From NCBI GenBank assembly GCA_026686845.1, contig JAIVEN010000013.1, positions 8,080,001 through 8,144,000 of the forward strand: a stretch of DNA of 64,000 nucleotides. The letters run 5' to 3'. Under the pieces are notes generated by a model. The model searched no databases and had not been told where the DNA came from. It saw only the letters and a list, made by a program, of their open reading frames with translations. The stretch comes from Adenanthera pavonina (lineage: Eukaryota; Streptophyta; Magnoliopsida; Fabales; Fabaceae). Shown one piece after another: positions 25,156 to 36,525 of the stretch (position 1 is its first letter; each line of letters starts with the position of its first letter). A program made the position numbers and the translations under genes.

Positions 25156-25524
25156 CAAAGTGGGGCTCAGTCTCATCTAGCATTAAACTTTTTACAAAGC
25201 TTTGATGTATATATGCAATGATTTTTCCCCCTTATGTCATGGGTCGTTGACCATCCGAGAATTTCCTATGAAATTGATCAAAACAGATCGTCAAAATCGG
25301 TTTGAATTTATTTTTATATAATTTAAAAAAAATTAAAGGCTCAAACTTTTATAATTAATTAATCGCCTATATTAGTCAATATATTTAGCTAAATCGCCTG
25401 TATTAGACTGTATTAATATATGAATAATACCAGCTTAAAGTCCAAAACACTCGTACCGAGTCCTTAACTAATTATAGCAGTAACTTCTTCTCACCTGCGC
25501 TCCCGATTGAGGAGCAGTCTCATC

Positions 25525-26643
25525 ATGTCAATGGGATCGCCCGAAAATGCCCACATATCCATCTTCGTTGTCTTCGTCTCCATTCTCATCACAAGCCCCA
25601 GTTCAGCACTGGCCAGACATCCCCACATCATCAATTTCAAGTCCTTGAATCTCTACCCTGAAGGCCTTGCTTGGGATTCATCGGGTCAGCACTTTCTCGT
25701 CGGATCACTTAACCAACGGATCATCGCCACCGTCTCCGACGCCGGCATCGTTGAAACCTTTATATCCGACCCTTCCCTACCCGAAAATGTCACCTTTTCT
25801 GGTCTCGCCGTCGATTCTCTCAAGAAACGCCTCCTCGCTGTTGTCCACGCTCGGGAGCCTCTCCCACCTTTCAACGCCTTAGCCGCCTACAACCTTGGTT
25901 CCTGTCAACGTCTCTTCCTGTCTATTCTCGATGCGGCCGATGACGACGACGGATCCACCCGTCCATTTGCGAACGACGTCGCGGTGGATTTCAGGGGAAA
26001 CGCCTATGTCACGAACTCCGCCGGTAACTACATCTGGAAGGTCAACGAGAAAGGAGAGGCCTTGATCTTCTCGAAATCGCCGCAGTACACGGCTTATCCT
26101 GTGGACCGCGATACACCGTATAGTTCGATTGGACTGAATGGGATTGCTTATGTCTCCAAGGGGTATCTGTTGGTGGTTCAATCCAGTACGGGCAAGATGT
26201 TCAAGGTAAGTGAGGATGATGGGAGGGCGAAACTGGTGTTGTTGAACGAGGATTTGAAGGGTGCGGACGATATTGCCATCCGGAGCGACGGCGTCGTTTT
26301 TGTTGTCTCCCCTGTGAATAAGCTGTGGCTTTTGAAAAGCCAAGATAGTTGGGCAGAGGGAGTGGTGTATGACAAGATTGACGTTGATTTGGAGAGGTTT
26401 CCTACATCGGTGGCTGTGGGGGGAAGGGATAGGGTGTATGTGTTATATGGACATGTGAACGAGGGGAGAATGGAGAATTCAGAAAGGGATAGTTTTAGCG
26501 TACAAGAAATGAGATCAAAGAAGGAGTATGAAGATGATAATATTTGGATTTTCATTTTGATCGGGTTAGGCCTGGCTTATTTCTTGGTTTGGAGGTTTCA
26601 GATGCGCCAGCTTGTGACCAAAATGGACAAGAAGATTAATTAA
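25525..26643 (+). CDS. SMP-30/gluconolactonase-like beta-propeller protein with C-terminal membrane anchor
   Basis: A single exon codes for 372 residues. The first in-frame ATG (25525) is followed by a signal-type segment, HISIFVVFVSILITSPSS, ending near residue 30. The body has the repeating NHL/SMP-30-like pattern: YPEGLAWDSSGQHFLVGS, FSGLAVDSLKKRLLAV, RPFANDVAVDFRGNAYVTNS, LNGIAYVSKGYLLVVQSS and GADDIAIRSDGVVFVVSP. A hydrophobic segment at about 340-358 (IWIFILIGLGLAYFLVWRF) and a short basic tail follow. Plants have a family of such proteins, often labelled calcium-dependent phosphotriesterase-like; substrate and role are not established, so the enzyme name is only a fold label. The predicted topology is lumenal or extracellular propeller, one membrane span, cytosolic tail. 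The coding DNA is clearly more GC-rich than its surroundings. It looks intact. Confidence 0.92.
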   Translation: MSMGSPENAHISIFVVFVSILITSPSSALARHPHIINFKSLNLYPEGLAWDSSGQHFLVGSLNQRIIATVSDAGIVETFISDPSLPENVTFSGLAVDSLKKRLLAVVHAREPLPPFNALAAYNLGSCQRLFLSILDAADDDDGSTRPFANDVAVDFRGNAYVTNSAGNYIWKVNEKGEALIFSKSPQYTAYPVDRDTPYSSIGLNGIAYVSKGYLLVVQSSTGKMFKVSEDDGRAKLVLLNEDLKGADDIAIRSDGVVFVVSPVNKLWLLKSQDSWAEGVVYDKIDVDLERFPTSVAVGGRDRVYVLYGHVNEGRMENSERDSFSVQEMRSKKEYEDDNIWIFILIGLGLAYFLVWRFQMRQLVTKMDKKIN

Positions 26644-27026
26644 TTTCCACAGTTGTATACGTTTCTGGTCTCATTTTGTGATTTACGTGTTCTGTAATTG
26701 TAATTGTACATCTGCTAATTTTGTCTAACATTTAAATGATTTTGAAACTTAAATAGTTCGTTTCAAGTCCTGATATTGATCCTTTATTACAATATGGAAT
26801 GCTTTTACGTGTTGAATCACAGTGGTATGGAGACGAAATTCTATATTGGTCTTTTGAATTATATTCCAACCTGGTTGCTGTTTAAGCCCAACACATTAGT
26901 CTTTTTGTTTAGCTGAGTTGCAATCTTCTCACTTCTGTTTCAGTAAGTATTCCCCTTATTCTTTTATCAAAGAAAAAAATGTATGCCCGTTATTCTTTAT
27001 TACCATTACTTTGACGTGCAATAATT

Positions 27027-27100
27027 TATGTAATCATAATGTGGTGAACAAGCGAAATCTGTATGTAATCATAATGTGGTGAACAAGCGAAATCTGTATG
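27027..27100 (+). repeat. perfect 35-bp tandem duplication
   Basis: Two identical units containing ATCATAATGTGGTGAACAAG lie side by side about 390 bases after the stop codon of the 25525 gene. The identity suggests a recent event. Confidence 0.93.
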
Positions 27101-27254
27101 TACTACTGTTTTTGAAATTGTAATGTATGAGTAAGCGTGACGAGCCAACTATGAAAATCCTTTCTTGTTCTAAATATCTTTGTTTTATTTATCTCTTTAA
27201 TATTGTTCTTCAAAATCTCAGTGCACTAATAACCTCTGCTGATTCTGTGATTGT

Positions 27255-28685
27255 TCAGCTAGTGTGGAAAAAAAGCATTTATAAGTTCTATTAAGGTTTC
27301 ACATTTATTTGTTAAATTTAATAGTGTATTTGAATAGTTGGCAGATGAAAGCATTGGAGTGAAATGTCAGTTCTGTTTTTTAGGGGATTGGGAATTTTCC
27401 TTAATTGTTTGGTAGGTATCTATATAAGTAGTTTAACTAGGTTGGTTCGTAGATACCTATACATTATACTTCGTGGTTTTGTGCATGCCTATATGCCATA
27501 GTCTAGTCTTGTATGATTTAGTACAAATTGGTCCAACCTGTTAAGACGATTTGTAAGGCTCAAAATATTAGTAAGTACGAAGGTGTTATATGTGCTGCTT
27601 ATGACTTTGTTTCAAGCAGTGAAGTTAAAGGTGCCAAAAGGCATTCCTGAGGTGCTGATTCAAGGTGCCAGAAGGGTCCTCTCCTCTTGATAAATCTGGT
27701 GAAGCTTCTTTAGTTAAGTTAAGAGCACAATGATGGCGCCTTTTGGAGTGAACTGAAGTGCTTGCCTTTGCTGTTTAAGTGGAACCTTGATGCTCTTCAT
27801 TCCATATTGCTTATATGAATTTCTTTAGATAGTGCATTAGAAAGTCCTGATAATGATGTCCTGAACTTTTTTTGCTACTAAAATGATACAGTTTTACCTC
27901 TGTTTGGCCAAAGTATTTGAGACACTTTATGTTCATATTCTTTCATCATACTATGTCGCTTTAGCTAGACTTTGAAAGAGATAACCTAGAATTACAAAAA
28001 TCGTTAATTGTTAATTGAAACTTGAAGAAATGCAAATTATGTTTCTTATCTGAATTTTAGGGCTTCTGTTTCATAAAAGTTTATCTTGAATTAGCTACCT
28101 TGTATGATTTTTATGTTTGAGCAATTAATTTATATGACAACTGTAAGTTGTAATAGCTAAAATTTAATTGTTTTGTAATAATTTTTACTTTTCTTTTGTT
28201 ACCTCCATATTTCTGCATCAAACATCACTTGAGGAATAGATTTTTAGGCACCTCTTGGCTCAAGGCACCAGGGGGTGTAGCTCTTAGGGTGCCCTTTGCC
28301 TTTGACTACTATGTTTTGTGGTGTTGTGTACATAGTTACTTGGCTAGTTAATATGGGTACAAAAAGCTTGCATTAGCGTGGAATCTATCCTCTTGATGAT
28401 GAAAACTGTTTTTGAAGGTGTGTCCGTCTTCCCTAAGGAATCTCCCTCAACACAATATAGCATCAGTCTGATCCTATCCATCATTCTAAACTGATCTTGA
28501 TCTTGGATGCCATTTCCTTTCACTCCGGTGATGATTTTTTTTAACCTATTTTCCTTCTGGTTTGCTACAGACATATATGATTGATTAATCTCTATTCTTG
28601 TTTTATTTGTCCATTCTAATTTTTCTTTTTGCTGGGCTCTGCTCTGTTTTAATTAGACTGCTCCTCATGTGAAAGGCTCTTCTGC
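27255..28685 (+). repeat. unit 1 of a 1.45-kb tandem repeat
   Basis: It begins at AGTGTGGAAAAAAAGCATTT and is repeated in the same order by the unit starting at 28693: the shared blocks TTGTTAAATTTAATA, AGTTTAACTAGGTTGG, GGTGCCAAAAGGCATTCC, the AATCTCCCTCAACA block and the GGGCTCTGCTCTGTT end all occur in both. Substitutions and small gaps are frequent. No frame is conserved. The two units lie head to tail just downstream of the beta-propeller gene. Confidence 0.85.
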
Positions 28686-28692
28686 ATTTTTA

Positions 28693-30220
28693 GTTAGTGT
28701 GGAAAAAAGCATTTATAACTTTTTATTAAGGTTTCGCATTTGTTTGTTAAATTTAATATTGTATTTCATTGCTTGGCACATGATATAGCATTTAAGTGAA
28801 ATGTTAGTTTTGTTTATTAAGGTATTGGGAATTTTACTTAATTGTTTGGTAGTTTCCTATATATTTAGTTTAACTAGGTTGGATCATAAATACCTATATA
28901 TTATACTTAGTGGTTTTGCACATACCTGTATGGTATTGTGTGGCCTAGTATGATTTAGTGTGTGTTTGTTTTGCTGGTGTTACAAATTTCAATACACCCT
29001 TACGGAAATGCTTGTCTCTAGATTGATTGGCTTAAATGAAAGTTCAGTTTTTAAATGTAAAACCAAACGTGCTGTTAGTACAAATTGATCCAAACTGTTA
29101 AGAGGATTCTGAAGTTAGGCTCATATTTTGAGCAATGTGTACTAAAGTGTTGTATATTCTGCTTATTACTCTGCTTGAATCAGTGAAGTTAAAGGTGCCA
29201 AAAGGCATTCCTGAGGTACTGAGGCTAGGTGCTGCAAGGGTCTTCTCCTCTTGACAAATCTGGTGAGGCAAGGTACCAAAAGGGGCCTTTCTTCGGCTAG
29301 GTGCAGAACCTTTGCACCATTTGGAGTGAAATGAGGTGCTTGCCTTTGCTGTTTAAGTGAAACCTTGACGCCCATCATTCCTTATGCGAATTTCTTTAGA
29401 TAGTGCATTAGAAAATGCTGATAATGATGTCCTGGAGTTTCTTTCATCATGCTATGTCTCTTTAGCTAGACTTTGAAATAGAGAACCTACAATTAGGAAA
29501 ATTATTAATTGAAACATAAAGAAGTGCAAAATATGTTTCTGATCTGAATTTTAGTGCTCCTAAATCATTATAGTTTATCTTGAATTTGCTACTTTCTATG
29601 AGTTTTATATTTTAATAATTAATTTATATGATAGCTGTAAGTAGTAATGGCTAAAATTTAATTGTTCTGTGTTACCTTCATATTTCTGCACCATACATCA
29701 CTTGAGGAATAGATTTTTAGGAACCTCTTGGCTCTTGGAACCAGGGGGTGTAGAATCTTAGGTGCCCCTTCCCTTTGACTACTATGTTTTTGTGATGTGT
29801 ACATAGTTACTTAACTAATTAATATGGTTACAGAAATCTTGCAAATTCATGTGGAATCCTTCCTCTTGAAAATGGAAACTTTTTTGAAGGAGTGTCCATT
29901 TTCCGTTAGGAATCTCCCTCAACATAATATTGAGCATCGATCTGATCCTATCCATCATTGGAAGTTGATCTTTCTGGCCAATTCCTGTATCTCTGGTGAT
30001 GAGTTTCTTTTCTTAACTGTTCTTCCCTCTGGTTTTGTTACAGACATATGATTTGGTGAATCTTCATTTTTTTGGTTGGTTCATTCTTAACTTTTCTTTT
30101 TGTTGGGCTCTGCTTTGTCTTAATTAGACTGCTCCTCCCGTAGAAAGGTTCTTCTGCTTTTTTGTTCTGATTTTTCTGAGCTACTCTGCTTTTATTATGA
30201 ATTATACGGGACATTGTTGA
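28693..30220 (+). repeat. unit 2 of the 1.45-kb tandem repeat
   Basis: It starts AGTGTGGAAAAAAGCATTT and follows unit 1 throughout, then runs on past TTTATTATGAATTATA near 30205, which the third partial unit at 54842-55980 shares but unit 1 lacks. It contains about 100 bases near 28960-29080 not seen in unit 1. Confidence 0.85.
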
Positions 30221-31005
30221 TGACTACTTTGCGATTGATCTGAGTATGTCTTAGTTGAGTCAGCTTGGCTTTTACTCATGTATTGATTAGCCATCCATTG
30301 GTATGAACTTTGTTGACCTTATTGCCTGCTTTTTGATATATCTACATGCAACATTAACATTAGATACTAAATAGCCTAAGCACTGAAATACTGATTTGGG
30401 ATATGCTGTGTCCAATTGTCTTTGCAGGATAAGTTTGTTCTGGTACTCATTATGTTATGCAAGTTTTTGGATTTCTATTGCCTGTATGATTCTAATGTAT
30501 TTTTTCTTTTAAAATTAAACATTATTAAAAGAAAAAATATATATGACACATATGGACTATTGAGATCAAATCTAAACTATTTAAACTTGCTATTAAAATA
30601 GTGGTAGAGATTTTCATTCTTTAAATAAGTGGTTAGAAATTTTTTTCAATTTATATTTGCGATGAGTTTTTGTGTTTATGATTTTGCCCTCATTACTTAG
30701 GGGACGTTAGTCTTTGAGATGAGCCAAATAATAAATAAATAAATAAAGTGCTGCTTTTTTATTTGGGTTTCAGTAGCACCTGGAGCATATCCATAATGAA
30801 TTCTTGGGCCGCTAAGTTTCCTTTTTTTCACAAAAAAGAAATTATGCACTTGTGTGTGTATATATATTTATATACAATGTATGTGTAATTCTCTAGGTGT
30901 GGTTAGCTTACAGCTAAAAACTAATTATTTATCATGTGATGGATTTTACATTTTTCAATAAGATTTTTTATATATACAGTTAAAATCTAACTCTTGACAC
31001 GATAT
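30220..31005. other. gene-free AT-rich stretch
   Basis: No supported coding region. The acceptor-like TCTTTGCAG near 30428 leads into an AT-rich frame without recognisable protein content. Confidence 0.5.
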
Positions 31006-31008
31006 TTA

Positions 31009-32180
31009 GGGCTTATTTGGTTTTCAATTAAATGAAAATAAGTTTGGGTAGAATTGGTTTTGTAACGTGGTTATGAAAAAAATTGGTTTTGGACAAATGT
31101 GTTTTTGTTTGGATGATTTATTTAAAAATTAGTTTTGATAAAAGTGATTATATTTGGAAGATTTTACTCAAAAGCAGTTTTGGTTGTATGATTTTTTTCC
31201 TAATTTTTAATAGATAAATTTTCTTTTTTATTGCCTATTTAACAAAATTACCAACACCTGTTAAGAAGCAAGACCTTCTTTCTGGTTTAGAAAGTTGGTA
31301 GCCCGTGATTTAACAACACAGGGGAGAGGGTAAAATTGGGAGGGAAAAAAGTCTTCAGCTCCCATCGTGACTCATCACAGGAGAGAAGGGCTTCTTTGGG
31401 CCAACAGAGAGGCGATGGCGCCAGGGGATGAGAAACAGGGGGCGTGAATGGCTACTGGCAGACGAAATGGTTCATGAGCGAGAAGAGACGCGAGAGAGGG
31501 GAAGTCAACCATGGAGATGAACAAAAACTAAGGAGAGATCGAACAGATGCATACTTAATGGCCATAAAACTTGTGACCGAACAGAGGAGAAGGAAAGACC
31601 AAGCATACCTGAACAGAGGAAGATCGAGGAGGCGAGATGGTGAGCCTTGGCAAATGAACTACTGCATAAATGGGTCAGATTTGTGAACTGGATCAGATCT
31701 ACGAGTGTTTTCCGACGGCAAAGGAACTTCTCAAACTCAGCCCATTCGGTTTTCAGATCTGCTGCGTGGATCTTCTACAACTCAACGGTAGAGACGCCGA
31801 AGATGGGTCAGAAGTTGTTGATCTGTGCGATTCTGGTGAGGAGAAGAATGCTGATGTTGGGAGTCTGAATTTGAGACTGGAGCTGCAGTGTTCAAGCTTA
31901 AGATGGGTGTGTTGAGCAAAGAAAGGATAAGATACACTAGGGGGACGTTGAGCTTATTACTGCAAATTAATATCCTCCAACGGTCAGTAATAAATGTAGA
32001 TCTGTTGGCAACTGAGAATAAGACAGAGAAGCAAAGATGAAGCTGCTTCTCAGATGATTCGTTTTAGGACAAGAATGAGTTGAGAATGGATTGTGAGAAA
32101 AATAGCCAAACACTAATTTTGAGCTATCAAACTCAGTTTAAGGCCCAAACAAAGTTTGCAACTGTTTCCCAAACAAAGCC
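31009..32180. mobile_element. Tourist/PIF-Harbinger-like element carrying gene-like filler
   Basis: The left end GGGCTTATTTGG and the right end CCAAACAAAGCC are approximate inverted copies, and TTA flanks both (31006-31008 and 32181-32183), the usual PIF/Harbinger target duplication. The element is 1.17 kb, much longer than a Tourist MITE. Its middle (about 31270-31920) is GC-richer than either end and holds several overlapping short frames, one reading ECFPTAKELLKLSPFGFQI and DLLQLNGRDAEDGSEVVDL. No transposase is present. Captured host sequence is a reasonable explanation, but the source is unknown. The terminal repeats are short, so the class is tentative. Confidence 0.5.
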
Positions 32181-32692
32181 TTAAGATATAAATATTTGTT
32201 AAATTTCTTCCTTTACGCTGCGGAATAATGAGCTTTGGTCAAGAGTGCAACCTCACATAGGGTGGAGCCACTCCCACAGGCAAATTCAATCTAATAATAA
32301 TAAGAAGAAAAGAAAACCACATATGAGAATGGCTTTACAGAAAGCCCCCCACAAGTTAAGGAAGCAAAATGCCAAAAAAAAAAAGAGAGAATGTATCATT
32401 TGCTTTTTCTTGTTTTACAGTCTCGAGGAAAGGAGAATGTATCATTAAATGAGAATGTATCATTTGTTTTTTCTTGTTGGGCTTGTATACCGAATTATTA
32501 TTTTTTATTTAAATAAATTTGTGATAAATTTTTTTATTTTTATCAAAATTTTATTTTTGTAAATTATGATTATTCTAATAAATGTTTTATGAAAAAAGTA
32601 ATTCAAATGAGTACATTAACACTCTCCAATTCAGCGAAGGATATCTGGTGGTTACTTCGAACTTTATGTTGACTTTATTTATAAAAAATGTA

Positions 32693-32955
32693 CTCCATCC
32701 ATCCCATTTTATTTATCTTTTTAAAAAAATTTTGAATGTCTCAAATTATTTATCGTTTTATATTATCAATAATTTTTTTTACTATTTTACCATTAATTAA
32801 AAATAGTGATAAGCAGAATATAAGTCTTCATTAGTATTTAAGTTAGGACATTTTGATAAAATATTATTAAATTTTACTATAATCTAAGTTATTTAATATT
32901 TTTATTAATCTGTATAAAAAACTTTAAAATGACATAAAAAATAGAACGAAGAGAG
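32693..32955. mobile_element. Stowaway-like MITE
   Basis: The left end CTCCATCCATCCCATTTTAT is matched by CTCTCTTCGTTCTATTTTTT read from the right end on the other strand. TA precedes the left end. The interior is very AT-rich and noncoding. Confidence 0.65.
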
Positions 32956-33003
32956 TTTATGTATGTTACTACTCCAATTCTTTTTATAAGAATTTCTTTT
33001 ATA

Positions 33004-33258
33004 TTCCCTCTATCCCACAATATTGTTAGATAACAAGTGTAATTTTACACATATTAAAAAAAAGTGTATAATATTTTTAAGTTTTTAAAAAAACTTAAAA
33101 ATTATTATTTTATCCATATTAAATATTATGAATCAACACAATTTCTAATATTAAACATTATATAAATAAGGAAAAAAATTGATAAATAAAACCATGCTAT
33201 ATTATAATATGAGACAAAATAATTCTATTTATTACTTTATAATATAGGACATAAGGAG
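33004..33258. mobile_element. MITE, Stowaway-like, diverged
   Basis: The left end TTCCCTCTATCCCACAATAT matches CTCCTTATGTCCTATATTAT read from the right end. TA flanks are at 33002-33003 and 33259-33260. It ends just at the start of the duplicated segment A. Confidence 0.6.
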
Positions 33259-33264
33259 TAGTCC

Positions 33265-36200
33265 TATTATAAGCAAATATGAAAGTTGTTAGCATTAATT
33301 ATTATTTTCCTAAATACTCTTGTATATATTAATTAACAGGAGAGATTGATTGTGACATATTTAAATGGAGTTACAATAATTTAATGAGCTTTAATAAAGG
33401 CAATATTGAAAAATTTGAAAGTTTTAGACAAATTTATAGCCATTAATTAATTTTAACCATATTTTTTTAATTTGTGTGAGGTTTTTACTAGGGACTTAAC
33501 AAAAGGACCCAAGGGAATAATTTATGTATAATCTGCACCATAATTCATTTATATATGTCAAATATATATATTTTTTACATTTTATATATTGGTTTATTTT
33601 TAGTAATTTTTGATGTATATTTATGGTTTCTGTGATAGAAGTACTTATTTATTTGGTTGGTTCAATTATCTTCAGTGCACGCATAAATGTTTGGAAACAT
33701 GTACTAATATCAGAAGGAAGGAAGCCCCAATTGATGCTTCCTACTTACATGAATTGAATAGGAGTCAAGATAAATAGATTATAAATTTTGCAATGAAAAA
33801 CAATAAACTGAAGGCAAAATAATTTTGTGGAAAAACCTCGCCCTCGATGTATATGTGAGAACAAACCATCACAGTCCAAAGTGAATCATCCATTATCACC
33901 AAAATTGATTATAATATCCAATGACCTAATATCAAGCTCAGCTGTCAAATTTCACCTCATCCTAAAAATCACTAGTAGATGATACCCAAAACATAAGAGC
34001 AAATAGAGTTAAAGGAATTTAACGTGTCTGGGCAAAAATACAAAATAGTGATAGAGACCACCAACTGCCAATCAAACTTCACAGAATAAAGACAAATTTT
34101 GAGTGATCGCTTGCGCCGGTACCCATGCTTTCATTGAGCAGATATGCTTATAATGATTAAATTTACCCCTCCTTTTCTTTCTTTGAGCAGAGTTCGATCT
34201 TCCCATGGCTGATTCAGGGAGGTTAGGAAGATTCCTCTCTCAACTTACTATGCTTTCTCATTTCATTTTCCTTTCTGAACTAGTTTGATGGTTGTGCTGG
34301 TCAATCCACTGTAATTCTGCGTACGCACCTCTCCTTGCAACATTGTAGCTGCTTCTTCAAACGCAGTATCCTGATTCATCTCCTTTTGAAGAAACACCCA
34401 GTAAAAATGTGGACATACATATTTTGCGTTTTCCCCTATTGCTTTTCATTGGCATACTGCCTCAAGGCCCAGGCTTCCACACCAACTGATCATGAGCGCT
34501 TTTTTTTATCTCTCTTCTAAGATAGCTGCGCTCTCAGGAAGTACGGCTTGTTCTGCACTGCTCTCAGTGTTGGCTTCAGATTCTTTTCTACCACTGACCA
34601 TTATTCCCTATTTGATGATGCTCCCAGTACATTTTGCTCTTCGCCGAGTAAGCCAAACATGGCAGGATATAGTTTCATCTATTTCCACCATGCGCAACCG
34701 AGCTCAAGGCGGCAATGCCCCACCGGCCAACATACAGGTTGGAAAATAAGTTCTCTCTGCGAAAAAAACTTAGGTTTAGAACGCCTAGCTAAAATGGCGT
34801 TGTTTATTTGAATTTTTTTTCACGTAGCTTCATCAGTGTAGATTTCTTCCCTTTAATTTGATCTTCTCCCATTAACGCCTTCCCCATCTGTCCAAATTTC
34901 AGTTTTCTTCTAAGTTGCAGCTGGAAAGTACTTGGTTAAAAAGTGGTTCTATTTATTTTCAATTCTAGTCCTCCACTTCTTTGTCCAGTCCTTTTCTTCT
35001 TTTTCACTCAAAGTTTACTTCTTTCCGCTCCTCAGCCTTCCGAAATCTCCATCTCTCTGAAACAAAACCCTCCATTTTCCCTACCCATTACCACTGAGTT
35101 TGCCAAACCAACTGCCATTCTTCATGTTCACGAGAATGTCTGCCATGGCTTTCCTGTGTTTTTCTTAAGCAGGCCTCCTTGTTTACCGTCTTCTCTCCAC
35201 TCACTCTTTTGAACCCAGCGTGGTCTTTGGTCAGAATCTGACCACCTTTCTGCGTCGTTACTGGTGTCATCAACACGAGAATCTGGTTAAAAACCAAGAT
35301 ACCAGGTACGCAAGTCTGACCCCTCATTCATGGACGAGATGATCCATCTCATCGTTGGTTTCGAGGCGATCTGATGTTCCCCAACGGATAAATATGTGGT
35401 CAAGGAAGCTTTTCGTCCACATATTTTCATTCCTTTTGCTAATTGATTTCGTTATTTTCTGTGATTTCTTTGCCAAGACAGGATTTTCCCATTTTTCCTA
35501 TTCCCATTCCTTGATTTGCCTGTATTAATCAGTACCTTCTGTGATTTGCTGTCCCAGTTGATATGATTATTCAATTCAGTTTTTCCAGTCAGCATTCGGT
35601 AATCATAATTTTTCTTTTCTTTCTGGTTTAGTTGTATAACAAAGCTTTCTTTCTTGTGTAATGCTGTCTTTCCCCTCCTGCTTCATATTTTTGCTATCTA
35701 AACATTCTTGGGTTGTATTCCCCAAGTCAGCCGCACATAGTAATTTTTTTTCCCAGAGTTGCAGTTGAAATCTTGATACATTGCACAAAAAATGATTAAT
35801 TTGCTGTGTATATATTGATTTGCACGAAGTTTAGTTGGCTGTATAGTAGTTGCACGGGATCTGAACGCCTCTTTATATGGAAGCTGGCTCTCCTTTTTGC
35901 AGGCACTTTGTATTGAGAACAACTGATGTATTTTTTTTTCCCCTCGCCTTGGAACAAATGATATGCTCTTTAGTTACCTTTCTTTATATGGAAGGGAAGG
36001 CTCTCAATCCTTTGTTATTGACACTATTTATAGTTTAATTGGAATAAAAAATATATTTACTTTTAATTATAAGTGTAAACAGAGTTTAGGGTTTAGAATT
36101 CTGGGTTCAAGGTTAGGACAGAACTGTGAGAGAAAGAGGGAGTTCATGGTTCCTTTCTACAGTCATTCATGTGTCACTTGGGGTGAAATTTCCCTCCATA

Positions 36201-36525
36201 ATTTCAGATCCCAATTAGCTTCCTTTTTTTCATCGCTCCTGTTCATCAGTTTTTTATTTTTTTGCATTCAGCTGGCTTTCTTGTCCTTCATTTTTTGTGG
36301 CTGACCGCTTTAATAGGAATAAATTTTTATATGATCTCAGTTAAATATTTTTTAAATGTATAAAATCTTTTCTTTCTGTCAATATCTGAGTAACATTTCC
36401 AATTTAATATAACAGACGCAATTGATACAGTTACAACATTTCTCTGCATTCTACAGATAGATGAAGAAGATCGATATAGAAAACCATTCTGTAACATAAA
36501 CATATATAGCAATCATGCAAATACG
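33265..36525 (+). repeat. duplicated segment, copy A
   Basis: From ATTAATTAACAGGAGAGATT to the AAACCATTCTGTAA block near 36480 this segment runs parallel to 59090-63960, in the same orientation, with long nearly identical stretches around 34330-34760 and 35090-35400. Relative to copy C it lacks the 1.8 kb at about 59775-61600 and has about 170 extra bases near 33905-34065. It contains the decayed MADS exon module. Confidence 0.9.
34205..34400 (+). pseudogene. MADS exon module, copy A (decayed)
   Basis: Exon 1 (34205-34221) reads ATGGCTGATTCAGGGAG followed by GT. Exon 2 corresponds to 34300-34400. Compared with copy C at 61674 it has three lesions: the acceptor CAG has become CTG, a TAG replaces the Glu codon in the LATLEV segment, and one extra T near the end shifts the frame. 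It is therefore not functional as that protein. The product family is unknown. Confidence 0.6.

Noticed and set aside
29166..29378. - strand frame beginning MMGVKVSLKQQRQAPHF, similar to one at 54839-55135
   Set aside because: Both lie in units 2 and 3 of the 1.45-kb repeat, which are similar everywhere. Unit 1 does not keep the frame, so the similarity is not evidence of coding.
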